From the NCBI RefSeq assembly GCF_011806425.1, contig NZ_JAATOV010000002.1:434001-498000 (forward strand): DNA of 64,000 bases, given 5' to 3'. The notes under the pieces are model-generated. The model ran no database searches, was not told where the DNA came from, and saw only the letters and a list, made by a program, of their open reading frames with translations. This DNA is from Thalassospira lucentensis (GTDB taxonomy: Bacteria > Pseudomonadota > Alphaproteobacteria > Rhodospirillales > Thalassospiraceae). A program made the translations under genes and the position numbers. Numbering within the stretch: the first letter of the stretch is position 1; each line of letters begins with the position of its first letter. Positions 26,874 to 36,605 of this stretch are shown here, piece after piece.

Positions 26874-26895
26874 GACTATTCAACACCTTGCCGAA

Positions 26896-26920
26896 GAGGC
26901 CCGGTTTTCCGGGCCTCTTT
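26896..26920 (+). terminator. Attenuating terminator between dppA and dppB
   Basis: Perfect 9-bp GC stem GAGGCCCGG (26896-26904) with its complement (26909-26917), TTTT loop and a short T-run. It is inside the operon, so it probably reduces read-through into dppBCDF. Confidence 0.85.
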
Positions 26921-26993
26921 GCAATTCCGCAAAACAGAGAGAGACGTCCGGCCGCACGTTTAACGTGGTTGGATATAATAAAGGCCCGATGGC

Positions 26994-28004
26994 ATGCTAG
27001 GTTTCTTTATGCGCCGTTTGGGTGACGTCATCCCGACATTCTTTGGCGTTACCATTCTGGTGTTTCTAATGATCCACCTGATCCCGAGCGACCCGATCCA
27101 GATGATGGCCGGCGAGCGCGGTGTTGATCCGGAACGTTATGCTGAACTTCAAAAAGAATACGGCTTTGATCAGCCGCTTGTTGTTCAGTACTTCAATTAT
27201 CTTGGCGGCGTTTTGCAGGGCGATTTGGGTAAATCCTTCGTCACGAAACGTCCGGTAATCGAAGAGTTCGCAACACTGTTCCCCGCCACCATTGAACTGA
27301 GCGTGATGGGGATATTATTTGCCGTCATAATCGGTCTGCCTCTTGGGGTTATTGCCGCCATATATAGGGGAAAGTGGCTTGATCACTTAACCATGAGCGT
27401 CTCGTTGACCGGCTATTCGATGCCGATCTTCTGGTGGGCGCTTTTGCTGATCATGTTCTTTTCGACGACCCTTGGCTGGACCCCGGTATCGGGACGTTTG
27501 TCGGTCTTTTATTATATCGAACCCACCACCGGCTTCATGTTGATCGATACGTTGATGAGCGATGAAAAAGGCGCTTTCATCAGTGCGCTAAGCCACCTTA
27601 TCCTGCCAACCATTGCATTGGGGACGATCCCGATGGCGGTGATTGCGCGCATGACGCGGTCTTCAATGCTGGAGGTTTTGGGCGAAGAATATATCCGCGT
27701 CGCACGTGCCAAGGGACTTTCCCCCATGCGGGTGATCATGGTCCATGCACTTCGCAATGCATTGATCCCGGTGATTACGGTCATCGGCCTTCAGGTCGGT
27801 GTGCTGTTTGCCGGTGCGATCCTGACCGAGACCATTTTCTCATGGCCGGGCATTGGCAAATGGATTGTCGAGGCACTGAACCGACGCGATTACCCCACCA
27901 TTCAAGGCGGCATTTTGATGATTGCCTTTGTGGTGATGGGCGTAAACCTGCTTGTTGATCTGATGTATGGGGTGATCAATCCCCGCATCCGGTACAAACG
28001 TTAA
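26994..28004 (+). CDS. dppB: Dipeptide ABC transporter permease DppB
   Basis: Inner-membrane permease of 336 residues with six TM helices. The N-terminal block RRLGDVIPTFFGVTILVFLMIHLIPSD, rendered here only as RRLGDVIPTFFG, is typical of DppB/OppB. The EAA loop that contacts the ATPases is visible as VARAKGLSPMRVIMVHALRN near residues 237-256. ATG 26994 is the first start; ATG 27009 is an alternative five codons in. Followed by dppC after 12 nt. Confidence 0.95.
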   Translation: MLGFFMRRLGDVIPTFFGVTILVFLMIHLIPSDPIQMMAGERGVDPERYAELQKEYGFDQPLVVQYFNYLGGVLQGDLGKSFVTKRPVIEEFATLFPATIELSVMGILFAVIIGLPLGVIAAIYRGKWLDHLTMSVSLTGYSMPIFWWALLLIMFFSTTLGWTPVSGRLSVFYYIEPTTGFMLIDTLMSDEKGAFISALSHLILPTIALGTIPMAVIARMTRSSMLEVLGEEYIRVARAKGLSPMRVIMVHALRNALIPVITVIGLQVGVLFAGAILTETIFSWPGIGKWIVEALNRRDYPTIQGGILMIAFVVMGVNLLVDLMYGVINPRIRYKR

Positions 28005-28016
28005 GGGGCACGGGAA

Positions 28017-28940
28017 ATGACAAGTCAAAACACACCGTCAACCGCGCCGGAAGATGCAATCGACGAAACCATGGGCAAGCCACCAAGCCCGTTCATGGAA
28101 ACATGGAACTATTTCCGTAAAAACCGCGGCGCATATGTCGGGTTGATCGTCATTGCGATCATCCTGTTTGTTGCCGCCTTTGCGGACGTGATTTCACCAT
28201 ACGATCCGATCCTGCAGGACCGTACGGCATTCTTGAAACCGCCGATCTGGATGGATGGGGCCGATCCCCGGTATATCCTTGGCACCGATGCGGTCGGCCG
28301 CGATATTTTGTCGCGCCTGATCCATGGCGCGCAGCTTTCGGTTTCCATTGGTGTATTCGTTGTGATCGCATCAATGATCGCAGGCATCATGCTGGGCGTT
28401 ACGGCCGGGTATTTCCGCGGTTGGATCGAAGTTGGCATCATGCGCCTGATGGATACCATGCTGGCCCTGCCGAGCCTGATCATGGCGATGGCGATTGTCG
28501 CGATCCTCGGCCCGGGGCTTGAAAACGCCATGCTGGCGATCGCGATTGTGCAGCTTCCCCACTATGTGCGTTTGTCGCGCGCATCCGTGGTGACTGAGCT
28601 TAACAAAGAATATGTCATTGCATCGCAGATCGCCGGTGCGGGTCATATGCGCCAGATGTTCATCAACATCCTGCCAAACTGCATGGCGCCGCTGATTGTT
28701 CAGGGTACTCTTGGTATTTCCAGCGCCATTCTCGATGCTGCGGCCCTTGGCTTCCTTGGCCTTGGTGCACAGCCGCCGCTGCCTGAATGGGGAACGATGC
28801 TGGCCGAAGCCCGCGAATTTGTTGGCTCTGCCTGGTGGGTAATCACCTTCCCCGGTCTTTGCATCCTCGTCACCGTGCTTGCCTTTAACCTGATGGGTGA
28901 TGGTTTGCGCGATGCCCTTGATCCCAAAATGAAGCGGTAA
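28017..28940 (+). CDS. dppC: Dipeptide ABC transporter permease DppC
   Basis: Second permease (307 residues). A cytoplasmic N-terminal tail with the OppC-N motif (ETWNYFRKNRGAYVGL) precedes the first TM helix at about residues 42-62. The motif LGTDAVGRDILSRLIHGAQLS and the EAA-like loop around ASQIAGAGHMRQMFINI are standard for DppC. Pairs with DppB to form the translocation pore. Four bases separate its stop from dppD, indicating tight coupling. Confidence 0.95.
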   Translation: MTSQNTPSTAPEDAIDETMGKPPSPFMETWNYFRKNRGAYVGLIVIAIILFVAAFADVISPYDPILQDRTAFLKPPIWMDGADPRYILGTDAVGRDILSRLIHGAQLSVSIGVFVVIASMIAGIMLGVTAGYFRGWIEVGIMRLMDTMLALPSLIMAMAIVAILGPGLENAMLAIAIVQLPHYVRLSRASVVTELNKEYVIASQIAGAGHMRQMFINILPNCMAPLIVQGTLGISSAILDAAALGFLGLGAQPPLPEWGTMLAEAREFVGSAWWVITFPGLCILVTVLAFNLMGDGLRDALDPKMKR

Positions 28941-28943
28941 GTC

Positions 28944-29957
28944 ATGGCTCTTCTCGAAGTTAAAAACCTAACAGTCGAGTTCGGCTCCGAAGATAAGCCG
29001 TTTCGTGCTGTTGATTCCGTCAGTTACTCGGTCGATCGCGGCGAAGTTCTTGGCATCGTTGGTGAATCGGGTTCTGGTAAATCCGTTTCATCGCTTGCGA
29101 TCATGGGGTTGATTGATTTCCCCGGGCGCGTCACCGCCGACAGCCTGACCTTTGATGGTCAGGACCTGTTGACGATGGCGCCGAGCAAGCGTCGTGCGAT
29201 TACCGGCAAAGACATCGCCATGATTTTTCAGGATCCGATGTCGGCCCTTAATCCGTGCTTTACGGTCGAAGCCCAAATCATGGAGGCCCTTAAGGTCCAT
29301 GAAGGGGGCAGCAAAAAGCAACGGCGTGAACGCACCCTTGATCTTATTAATCAGGTGGGTATTCCCGATCCGAAGTCGCGTATGACGGCCTATCCTCATC
29401 AGCTTTCGGGTGGGATGAGCCAGCGTGTTGTGATTGCAATGGCGATTGCCTGTCAGCCGCGTCTTTTGATTGCCGATGAGCCGACCACCGCGTTGGATGT
29501 GACCATTCAGGCCCAGATCATCGACCTGCTTTTGAAATTGCAGGAAGACAGTGACATGGGGCTTTTGTTGATCACCCACGATTTGGCACTGGTGTCCGAG
29601 GCCGCCAACCGCATTCAGGTCATGTATGCCGGTCAGCTGTTTGAAAGTGGCCCGGCCGACAGCATCTTTACCGCACCACGCCATCCTTATACGCAGGCGT
29701 TGCTTGAAGCATTGCCGGAACGTTCGGTCGGTCGTGACCGGCTGAGCACCATTCCCGGGGTGGTTCCGGGGCAGTATGACCGTCCCAAGGGCTGCTTGCT
29801 GGCCCCGCGGTGCCGTTATGCCAATGATCACTGCGTCGCGTCGCAGCCAGAGGTCACCGACTTTAACGGGCGTGACGTGCGGTGTTTCTATCCGCTTGAT
29901 GACCAAGGGCTGCCAACAGGCCAAACAAACAGCCAGAATGTCGGGGAGACCGTATAA
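28944..29957 (+). CDS. dppD: Dipeptide ABC transporter ATPase DppD
   Basis: ATP-binding subunit, 337 residues. Walker A GESGSGKS (about 39-46), Q-loop [11 protein letters not shown], signature LSGGMSQRV, Walker [13 protein letters not shown] and H-loop LLITHDLAL are all intact. The C-terminal oligopeptide-type domain carries the cysteines C-x6-C-type cluster ([15 protein letters not shown]) that coordinates an iron-sulfur cluster in some Opp/Dpp ATPases. Stop overlaps the dppF start by one base. Confidence 0.95.
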   Translation: MALLEVKNLTVEFGSEDKPFRAVDSVSYSVDRGEVLGIVGESGSGKSVSSLAIMGLIDFPGRVTADSLTFDGQDLLTMAPSKRRAITGKDIAMIFQDPMSALNPCFTVEAQIMEALKVHEGGSKKQRRERTLDLINQVGIPDPKSRMTAYPHQLSGGMSQRVVIAMAIACQPRLLIADEPTTALDVTIQAQIIDLLLKLQEDSDMGLLLITHDLALVSEAANRIQVMYAGQLFESGPADSIFTAPRHPYTQALLEALPERSVGRDRLSTIPGVVPGQYDRPKGCLLAPRCRYANDHCVASQPEVTDFNGRDVRCFYPLDDQGLPTGQTNSQNVGETV

Positions 29958-30952
29958 TGAGCTTTCTCGATAGCAAACCCGGCGTTCCATTGCTGGAATC
30001 CGATGACCTTGTACGTCACTACGAAGTTAATCGTGGGCTGGGTAAACCCAACGCGACGGTTAAGGCGCTTGATGGTGTTTCCTTTACGCTTGAAAGCAAG
30101 AAAACCTTGGCGGTTGTTGGGGAATCAGGCTGTGGTAAATCGACACTTGGCCGTCAATTGACCCTGATTGAAAAGCCAAGTGCCGGTCAGCTTAAAATCA
30201 ATGGCGATGCGGTTGGTGATCTTTCAGACAAAGACGCCAAGATGTTCCGCCGCACGGTTCAGATGATTTTCCAGAACCCGTATGGGTCGCTGAATCCGCG
30301 CAAAAAAGTCGGTCAGATCCTGGGCGAGCCTGTGCTGCTGAACATGGATCACCTTGGCCGCAAGGAACGCGAAGAACGCGTGCGTGACACCATGGCCAAA
30401 GTTGGCCTGCGTCCTGAGTTTTATAACCGTTATCCGCATATGTTTTCCGGTGGTCAGCGCCAGCGTATTTCAATTGCGCGTGCGCTGATCTTGGAACCGA
30501 AAGTCATCGTAGCGGATGAACCGGTTTCGGCCCTTGACGTTTCGGTTCAGGCACAGGTCCTTAACCTGATGATGGACCTGCAAGAAGAGATGAATGTCGC
30601 CTATGTCTTCATCTCGCACGATCTTTCGGTCGTGCGCCATATTGCAGATGACGTCATGGTGATGTATCTCGGGCGCGTCGCGGAAAAAGGCCCGACCGAG
30701 GAAATCTTTGCCAAGCCATTGCACCCGTATACGCGGGCACTTTTGGCATCGGCCCCAAAGATCGACCCGACACATCGTGTGAAGTCAGAACCCCTTACGG
30801 GTGAGCTGCCGTCGCCGATCAATCCGCCTTCGGGCTGTGCGTTTCATAAACGCTGCCCATTCGCGACCGAGGAATGTGCAAAAGTTCGCCCGGAACTGCG
30901 CATGTTCGAAGGCCGCGAAGTGGCGTGTCATCGGGTCGAAGAAATCGCCTGA
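29957..30952 (+). CDS. dppF: Dipeptide ABC transporter ATPase DppF
   Basis: Second ATPase, 331 residues, forming a heterodimer with DppD. Walker A GESGCGKST, Q-loop IFQNPYGSLNPR, signature FSGGQRQRIS, Walker B VIVADEPVSALD and H-loop FISHDLSV are intact. The C-terminal cysteine cluster (SGCAFHKRCPFATEEC) matches the family. ATG 29957 overlaps the last base of dppD. Last gene of the operon. Confidence 0.95.
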   Translation: MSFLDSKPGVPLLESDDLVRHYEVNRGLGKPNATVKALDGVSFTLESKKTLAVVGESGCGKSTLGRQLTLIEKPSAGQLKINGDAVGDLSDKDAKMFRRTVQMIFQNPYGSLNPRKKVGQILGEPVLLNMDHLGRKEREERVRDTMAKVGLRPEFYNRYPHMFSGGQRQRISIARALILEPKVIVADEPVSALDVSVQAQVLNLMMDLQEEMNVAYVFISHDLSVVRHIADDVMVMYLGRVAEKGPTEEIFAKPLHPYTRALLASAPKIDPTHRVKSEPLTGELPSPINPPSGCAFHKRCPFATEECAKVRPELRMFEGREVACHRVEEIA

Positions 30953-31366
30953 CAACAGGTGATCACCCGGAAACCCAAAAGGTTTCCGGGGAGACAAGGG
31001 AGCAAAGGGGCGCGCTGTAAAAAGCTGCGCCCCTGCGCATTTCAGAACCATATTTGCGTTCCCACGAGGAATTGTGGCGCGCAATAACTCCGCCACGATA
31101 AGCAAAGACCAAGTGACGCGGCCAAGCCAACGCATTACGCGACCAGTCACTCTCCGCGCTCAACCTGCCCGCAGGTCTGCCCAATGCCCTGCAAAACCGG
31201 TCGCCCTTTTTGTCAGGCCTTTGCCGACAAGGCACACAGGAAAGCTCCTATTTTCTTGCATATGAGGTCTGCCCTGTCGGATGCATTTTAGTGTTTTCTT
31301 AGGCTGCATCTTGGGCCATATATCCTGTGCAACGAGCTTAAAAATAAAACAAACGCAGAGGATTAC
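30953..31366. terminator. Gene-free spacer with two hairpins after dppF
   Basis: 414 bp without a convincing gene. Directly after dppF there is a 10-bp stem (30966-30975 with 30981-30990) and then a 7-bp stem (31007-31013 with 31027-31033), neither with a strong U-run but together a plausible operon end. The rest holds no recognisable element; the region before 31367 is AT-rich and likely contains the next promoter. Confidence 0.6.
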
Positions 31367-31717
31367 ATGTTTCTTATCTGGCGAGGATGGGGCATTTTGG
31401 CGCCCTTTGCCGCATTTATTGGTGCGCTGATTGCCATGTTCATTTTTGAACTGGTTGAACAGTTCGTTCCCCGGGTAATGTTGACCCCCGTGGTCATGCT
31501 TGGCGCGACGCTGGCGGTATTTTTGACCGCACACTTGTTGGAACGTACCGACAAGGGACGCGAATTGCTGGATGAAAAAACCGGCCAAACCGTCGTGCTT
31601 AAGCGCGGCGACAGCATCTTCTTCATCAAGGTGCGCTACTGGGCATACATCTTTGCGATTATCACGCTGATTATGTTTGTGGTCAGTCTGACAAGCGTGT
31701 TTGGCGGCGGCGCGTAA
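31367..31717 (+). CDS. Small membrane protein of unknown function
   Basis: 116 residues, not recognised. Three hydrophobic segments (about 7-28, 38-55 and 90-110) flank a short soluble stretch with ERTDKGRELLDEKTGQ, which looks like a cytoplasmic loop. It begins FLIWRGWGIL, and the same opening is, to my knowledge, shared by other small uncharacterised bacterial membrane proteins. ATG 31367 follows an AGAGGA site. Single gene, closed by a strong convergent terminator. Confidence 0.7.
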   Translation: MFLIWRGWGILAPFAAFIGALIAMFIFELVEQFVPRVMLTPVVMLGATLAVFLTAHLLERTDKGRELLDEKTGQTVVLKRGDSIFFIKVRYWAYIFAIITLIMFVVSLTSVFGGGA

Positions 31718-31740
31718 ACCGCCCTTAAAACAAGTATTCA

Positions 31741-31770
31741 AAACGGGCTGCCTGCTTGGGCAGCCCGTTT
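31741..31770. terminator. Bidirectional terminator
   Basis: 12-bp perfect stem (31741-31752 with 31759-31770) with a 6-nt loop between the small membrane protein gene and the convergent cupin gene. Confidence 0.93.
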
Positions 31771-31806
31771 TCATTTGTAGTCCATGCGCTCATGACACCC
31801 CCGACC

Positions 31807-32310
31807 TTAATCGCGGGTCAATGCTGCAATCATATCGGACGCGGCGGGCCATTTGGCGGTCAATGCTGCGCGCGTGCCCATCGAAAAATCAGCAAAGTCA
31901 AAGCCCGGCGCCACCGTGCAGCCCAAAAGGGCAAACTTTCCGCCCGGTTTCAGGCGTGCGCCCTGCCAGACATTTTTGGGGACAATCATTTGCGGTGTTT
32001 GCCCCGCCAGCAGGTCCTTGCCGATTTCGACATGCTTGTGTGTGCCGTCTTCAAACAGCTGCAATTGCTCCACCGGGTCGCCAAGATAATGGTGGAAAAT
32101 CTCGTCACTGGTCAGGATGTGCATGCCCGAAAAGGTATCAGGGGTCAGCAAATAATAAATCGCCGTACCAGTACTGCGCACCCCCAGATACCGGTTGCCC
32201 GGATTGCAGGTTTCAAATGCGCGGAATGTTTCAGCGTAGTAGCCGCCTTCGGGATGGGGTTGCAGGCCAAGTTTTTCGATCAGGTCGTCAATCTTGATGG
32301 CATCTGACAT
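31807..32310 (-). CDS. Cupin family protein (DUF985, cupin_5)
   Basis: 167-residue single-domain cupin. The opening LGLQPHPEGGYYAETFR is the DUF985 signature, followed by STGTAIYYLL and the metal or ligand pocket region FHHYLGDPVEQLQL, and the late segment VAPGFDFADF typical of the family. ATG 32310 is chosen because it gives the conserved start and has AGGGAAG upstream; in-frame extension to 32397 is unsupported. Enzymatic role unknown; some relatives are thought to bind sugars or nucleotides. Confidence 0.85.
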   Translation of the reverse strand: MSDAIKIDDLIEKLGLQPHPEGGYYAETFRAFETCNPGNRYLGVRSTGTAIYYLLTPDTFSGMHILTSDEIFHHYLGDPVEQLQLFEDGTHKHVEIGKDLLAGQTPQMIVPKNVWQGARLKPGGKFALLGCTVAPGFDFADFSMGTRAALTAKWPAASDMIAALTRD

Positions 32311-32447
32311 GGCGGGCTTCCCTGTGATTACGGCGTTTATATCCATCATCATGACGAAAAAAGGGGGAAGGCGCAAACCTTCCCCCGAATAGTCCAAAGC
32401 AATTTCAAGACGCCATCCACAAGATGGCTGCCTGCGATATAAACCGC

Positions 32448-32975
32448 TTAGTTGGCCATCTTGCTGTGGTCCATGTCGCCATGATCCATTTTACCATGGT
32501 CCATGTTGCCGTGATCCATATCGCCCATGCCAGCCGGACCTTTGGACTTCGGATCAAGCACATGGATCATGACCGGCACGTCACCAGCTTTTTCGAACTC
32601 CAGCGTCACATTGACCATTTCGCCTTCTTCAAGCGGCTTTTTCAGGCCGATCAGCATGACGTGGTAGCTGCCCGGTTTGAACATGACATTGCCATGCATC
32701 GGCACTTCAACACCGCCTTCGACTTCGCGCATTTTCATCACGTTGTCTTTCATGATGTGGGTGTGAAGTTCGGTTTTGTCGGCAAGGTCGCTGCGCACGC
32801 CAACGATGCGATCCGCATCACCGTGGTTTTCGACTTTAAAGAACGCCGCACCGTTGCGGACCTGTCCGATGGAGGCCTTGGTCCAGGCGTCTTTCACTTC
32901 GATATCCGCAGCAAAGGCGCTGGTGGCAACGAAAAGCGATGCGATGGTGGCAAAAACGGCAAACAATTTTTTCAT
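32448..32975 (-). CDS. Periplasmic copper chaperone PCu(A)C family, with Met/His-rich tail
   Basis: 175 residues with a Sec signal (cleavage near AFA-AD). The cupredoxin-like PCuAC (DUF461) fold binds Cu(I) with H71/H73, M80/M82 and the H105xM107 pair in GSYHVM; such chaperones deliver copper to the CuA site of cytochrome oxidase. The C-terminus (about residues 150-173) is an unusual five-fold M-D-H-type repeat that would add several extra copper ligands, similar to tails of periplasmic copper-storage or CopK-like proteins. It lies 74 bp downstream of the DUF2946 gene on the same strand, together a small copper-handling unit. CtaA (17690-18757) serves the same oxidase. Confidence 0.9.
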   Translation of the reverse strand: MKKLFAVFATIASLFVATSAFAADIEVKDAWTKASIGQVRNGAAFFKVENHGDADRIVGVRSDLADKTELHTHIMKDNVMKMREVEGGVEVPMHGNVMFKPGSYHVMLIGLKKPLEEGEMVNVTLEFEKAGDVPVMIHVLDPKSKGPAGMGDMDHGNMDHGKMDHGDMDHSKMAN

Positions 32976-33049
32976 AACATTTCATCCTGTTAACGGCGTG
33001 CACTGGCACCGCCGTGATTTCGATAGTCAGTTGGAAGTCAGATCGGAAA

Positions 33050-33544
33050 TCAGATGAAAGATGGCGGTGCGCGCGAATGACGAATGCGCGGAATGTCATG
33101 CCCCGCCGCAACACCCACCGCATGGGCATAATCGACATTATGGGGAACGGAAACAGGCGCCACATAAGGCGCATCAATATCGACCACCGCCCCATGGTGG
33201 GTCGCGCAAAGCGAACAGAACCCATGCCCCGCAGATTGTGCGGGTATATCAGGCGTGTCAGTGCCGCCATCAAGCGAGACGGCCTTAATACCCGTCCCAG
33301 TACAGATCAGAATAACGTTGCTGCCCGGTGTGGCCTGCGCGCCAGAAATGCCGTCAAACTGCCCGTTTAAAAGGGCGGGGACAAAGCCCGATTGGGTGAT
33401 TCCCGCAAGCAGGATGACAACCGCCATGGCCCATGTTTGAACAACACGGGCAACAGAAAAGCCAAAACGGCGATATGGGCGTTTGGTTGTATCCATAAAC
33501 GTGATATGCCCGATTTGAGGCGTCGCTGCAATGACATTGATCAT
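33050..33544 (-). CDS. DUF2946 family periplasmic/membrane protein, copper-linked
   Basis: 164 residues with an N-terminal TM or signal segment at about 32-50, a CSLC pair near residue 110 followed by a His-rich stretch (ATHHG), and the characteristic ending IRHSRAPPSF. These are hallmarks of DUF2946, small proteins usually found next to copper transporters or PCuAC. ATG 33544 has AAGG 7 nt upstream; ATG 33496 is an alternative start. Probably transcribed with the downstream chaperone gene. Role inferred from context only. Confidence 0.75.
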   Translation of the reverse strand: MINVIAATPQIGHITFMDTTKRPYRRFGFSVARVVQTWAMAVVILLAGITQSGFVPALLNGQFDGISGAQATPGSNVILICTGTGIKAVSLDGGTDTPDIPAQSAGHGFCSLCATHHGAVVDIDAPYVAPVSVPHNVDYAHAVGVAAGHDIPRIRHSRAPPSFI

Positions 33545-33580
33545 TGCCCCGCCTTAAGAATAACGTTCTTATTCTGATAC

Positions 33581-34066
33581 TTGATCGTTAAAATTGGAGC
33601 GACGACAAGCTCTGTCAAACTGCCCCACCCTGCCTTGCCGGGTACCGACTGGGCGGACAGTTTTACGATCACCACATCCCAAACCGGGATCACGCCGGAC
33701 ATCGCCGCCCGCAAGATTATGGAATCGCGTCCCGGATGGGTCGTGCGCTTGATGCAGTTTCGCGATCTGGTCATGCGGCCTTTCGGGTTGAAATCGGGCA
33801 TCAACGATCCGGACAATGCCGATATTATCGGAATTTTCCCAGTGATTTCGCGCAGCGATACATCGATTGTTCTGGGCTTGGACGACCGGCATCTTGATTT
33901 CCGCCTGATCATTGAAATCGAAGAAACCGCAACCAACCAAACCAAAATCAAGGCCACCACGGCGGTGAAACGTCACAACATGTTTGGCCGTGCGTATCTT
34001 GCGACGATCACGCCGTTTCATAATCGCATTGTCCCCGCGATGTTAAACGCGGCCTATTGTCCCTAA
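33581..34066 (+). CDS. DUF2867 family protein
   Basis: About 161-residue soluble protein matching DUF2867 (PALPGTDWADSFTI at the start, PGWVVRLMQFRDLVMRPFGL in the middle, HNMFGRAYLATITPFHNRIV at the end). Function unknown; the fold is START-like in some descriptions. The only start upstream of the conserved region is TTG 33581, preceded by an in-frame stop at 33575 and without a clear ribosome site, so the start is uncertain. Divergent from the DUF2946 gene with only 36 bp between them. Confidence 0.75.
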   Translation: MIVKIGATTSSVKLPHPALPGTDWADSFTITTSQTGITPDIAARKIMESRPGWVVRLMQFRDLVMRPFGLKSGINDPDNADIIGIFPVISRSDTSIVLGLDDRHLDFRLIIEIEETATNQTKIKATTAVKRHNMFGRAYLATITPFHNRIVPAMLNAAYCP

Positions 34067-34078
34067 ACCCACGCATGC

Positions 34079-34113
34079 AAAAGGCCGGGCTGAATGTGTC
34101 AGCCCGGCCTTTT
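34079..34113. terminator. Bidirectional terminator between DUF2867 gene and fumC
   Basis: 15-bp perfect stem (34079-34093 with 34099-34113) with a 5-nt loop and A/T tracts at both feet. Confidence 0.95.
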
Positions 34114-34139
34114 ATCATTTGGGGTATGGAAAAATGCGC

Positions 34140-35531
34140 CTAGATCATATCGCGCGCATTGACCAATTCATCAAACTTGTCCCCATCTAGGAAGCCAAGT
34201 GCGACGGTGGCTTCTTTTAGGCTGGAGCGATCTTTGTGGGCCTTTTTGGCGACCGCGGCGGCATTGTCATAGCCAATATGCGGGGCCAAGGCGGTGACCA
34301 GCATCAAGCTTTGTTCGACATAATGATCGATCTTTTCCTGATCGGCCTCTAGACCGGCAATGCAATTATCGGCGAAGCTGACCGAGGCATCGGCAATCAG
34401 GCGGATTGATTGCAGCAGGTTATAAATAATCACCGGCTTAAACACGTTTAGATCAAGGTGCCCGTTTGATCCTCCAACGGTAACGGCAACATGATTGCCC
34501 ATCACCTGTGCGCAGACCATCGTAAGGGCCTCTGCCTGGGTTGGGTTAACCTTGCCCGGCATGATCGATGATCCGGGTTCATTCGCGGGCAAGACCAATT
34601 CGCCCAAGCCACACCGCGGCCCCGAACCCAGCAGGCGAATATCGTTGCCGATTTTCATCAGCGATGCGGCAAGAACGTTCATCACGCCCGACATTTCAAC
34701 GCAGGCATCATGTGCAGCCAGGGCTTCGAATTTGTTTTCAGCAGTTTCGAACGTAAGGCCGGTGATTTTAGACGCCTGTTTGGCAAATTCGACATCAAAG
34801 CCCGATGGTGCATTCAACCCCGTCCCCAGCGCCGTTCCACCCTGGGCCAGTTTGCGCAGACGCTTAAGCGCATCGTCAATCCGGTCCAGCCCCAGTTCAA
34901 TTTGCATGGCATAGCCGGAAAATTCCTGCCCCAAGGTTAGGGGGACGGCGTCCTGCATGTGCGTGCGGCCGATTTTAACCGTGTCTTCGAATGCTTTGAC
35001 CTTGGCATCGAGGGTACTGCGAAGATGGTTTAAGGCAGGTTTGAGTTTTTCTTCGATTTCGACCACGGCGGCGATATGCATGGCGGTCGGGAAACTGTCA
35101 TTGGACGACTGGCCGCGATTGACGTGATCATTGGGATGGACAGGATCACGCCGCCCCATCGGTTTGCCAAGAATTTCACACGCACGGTTAGCGATCACTT
35201 CGTTGGTGTTCATGTTGGTTTGGGTACCCGACCCGGTTTGCCATACCACCAACGGAAAATGATCAAGCAACTTACCATCGGCAACTTCGCCCGCCGCGGT
35301 TTCAATGGCCTCCGCCAAATCCGCATCGAGATTACCAAGGGCGAGGTTCGCACGCGCGGCCGCCAGTTTTTGAATACCAAACGCCTTAATTAGCGCATCT
35401 GGCATCCGGTCCCCGCCAATGCGGAAATTCTGGGTGGAACGTTGTGTTTGCGCGCCCCAATACCGGTCTGCGGGGACTTCAATCGGGCCCATGGTATCAT
35501 TTTCGGTACGGGTATCTGGCTGTTTGGTCAC
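34140..35531 (-). CDS. fumC: Class II fumarate hydratase
   Basis: Iron-free TCA-cycle enzyme interconverting fumarate and malate, 463 residues, the standard FumC length. Signature [13 protein letters not shown] (about residues 316-328), substrate-site segments [13 protein letters not shown] and [13 protein letters not shown], and [10 protein letters not shown] near the end are present. The start is GTG 35531, decided by GGAGG 9 nt upstream; the open frame continues to 35642 with unlikely codons. The heat- and superoxide-resistant class. Monocistronic. Confidence 0.94.
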   Translation of the reverse strand: MTKQPDTRTENDTMGPIEVPADRYWGAQTQRSTQNFRIGGDRMPDALIKAFGIQKLAAARANLALGNLDADLAEAIETAAGEVADGKLLDHFPLVVWQTGSGTQTNMNTNEVIANRACEILGKPMGRRDPVHPNDHVNRGQSSNDSFPTAMHIAAVVEIEEKLKPALNHLRSTLDAKVKAFEDTVKIGRTHMQDAVPLTLGQEFSGYAMQIELGLDRIDDALKRLRKLAQGGTALGTGLNAPSGFDVEFAKQASKITGLTFETAENKFEALAAHDACVEMSGVMNVLAASLMKIGNDIRLLGSGPRCGLGELVLPANEPGSSIMPGKVNPTQAEALTMVCAQVMGNHVAVTVGGSNGHLDLNVFKPVIIYNLLQSIRLIADASVSFADNCIAGLEADQEKIDHYVEQSLMLVTALAPHIGYDNAAAVAKKAHKDRSSLKEATVALGFLDGDKFDELVNARDMI

Positions 35532-35684
35532 AATAGAATTCCTCCGTGTCAGAAAGCAAACTGACCGGGATGGGGCACCCGGCGCGGCAAGCAATGAAGT
35601 GTTTCTGCGAAGGAATATGGTTCGAAAACCGCACGAGCGCAAATGCGATTGATATTAAATCGCAAAATAAATGAGCTGTTTCGG

Positions 35685-36515
35685 TTATTGACCCTGCGCC
35701 GTCATCAGCTTTATGCCCGCATCGCGCAGCTGGGATATGAAGTTTGCGGGCGGAAGAAGATCGGTGATGATCCCGGTCAGCGCATCAAGCGGTGCGATGC
35801 TTTCCAGCGCGCAGTGATCAAACTTGCTGTGATCGACCATCAACCATGTTGCATCCGCCCGTTCCATCATCGCACGTTTGACCGCAACCGCACGCCGGTT
35901 GGCGTCACTAAATCCATCGGACGCAATACCCGATGCACCGATAAAGGCGATGTTTGCATGAAACCGACGCAGGAAATCGATGGTATCACTGCCATAGACC
36001 GCATTTTCACGCGGATCAAATTGCCCCGGACACATCACCACATCATCGCGGTCAGACACATCGCCCATGCCCTGCACCACCGCATAGCAATTTGTGATCA
36101 ATGTGCGCCGGATGCCGCCCAAGATAACGCCATTTAGGCCAAGATACGGGCCAAGCTGTGCGACGGTCGATCCCGCATCAATCATCACGACATCGCCGGG
36201 GTGAACCAAATCCGCCGCCAACCGACCGATATCGTTTACCCCCGGCACCGCACTTGATTGACGATCTGCCAGGTTGGGCTGCCCATCCATCGGGCGGGCC
36301 GATGCACCGCCAAATTCACGCGTAATCAGACCATTTGCACTTAGGGCATCAAGATCACGTCGGATCGTCTCGGTTGCGACATCGAATCGCTCGGCCAATG
36401 TGGCAACTCTCACATGGGGATGAAGGTTTAATTCCTGCAGGATGCTTTGCTGTCGTTGTTTTTTTCCAATCCGCAAAGCGGTGTCCCCGGCAAATACTGG
36501 CCTGATTAACGGCAC
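35685..36515 (-). CDS. DeoR-family transcriptional repressor, GlpR-like
   Basis: Up to 276 residues. The N-terminal DeoR helix-turn-helix is at about residues 18-75 (VATLAERFDVATETIRRDLDALSANGLI), and the sugar-phosphate-sensing DeoRC domain follows, with MIDAGSTVAQL and the closing FIGASGIASDGFSD and WLMVDHSKFD blocks that follow E. coli GlpR closely. Start is GTG 36515 or, more in line with the family, TTG 36476 with GGGG upstream. It is divergent from phnD-phnC-phnE-phnE-glpD, so it most likely represses that operon and its own gene and is released by glycerol-3-phosphate; the effector is inferred from homology and context. Confidence 0.85.
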   Translation of the reverse strand: MPLIRPVFAGDTALRIGKKQRQQSILQELNLHPHVRVATLAERFDVATETIRRDLDALSANGLITREFGGASARPMDGQPNLADRQSSAVPGVNDIGRLAADLVHPGDVVMIDAGSTVAQLGPYLGLNGVILGGIRRTLITNCYAVVQGMGDVSDRDDVVMCPGQFDPRENAVYGSDTIDFLRRFHANIAFIGASGIASDGFSDANRRAVAVKRAMMERADATWLMVDHSKFDHCALESIAPLDALTGIITDLLPPANFISQLRDAGIKLMTAQGQ

Positions 36516-36605
36516 AATCCCTAAGATGACCGCTATTTTACCAAGAGGAGCCGAAACCTTTTGTTACAGTTTTGTGTTGATTTCCAAACTTTTTCAAATT
36601 CATAA

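Noticed and set aside
35532-35642. Upstream extension of fumC as a targeting or signal sequence
   Set aside because: The extension is Arg-rich without a signal-peptide pattern, and GGAGG before GTG 35531 marks the real start, giving the standard FumC length.
36563-36569. PHO-box half-site (GTTACAG) upstream of phnD
   Set aside because: The second 7-mer at the 11-nt spacing does not match, so PhoB control of the phn-glpD operon is not supported here, unlike at 58907-58924.
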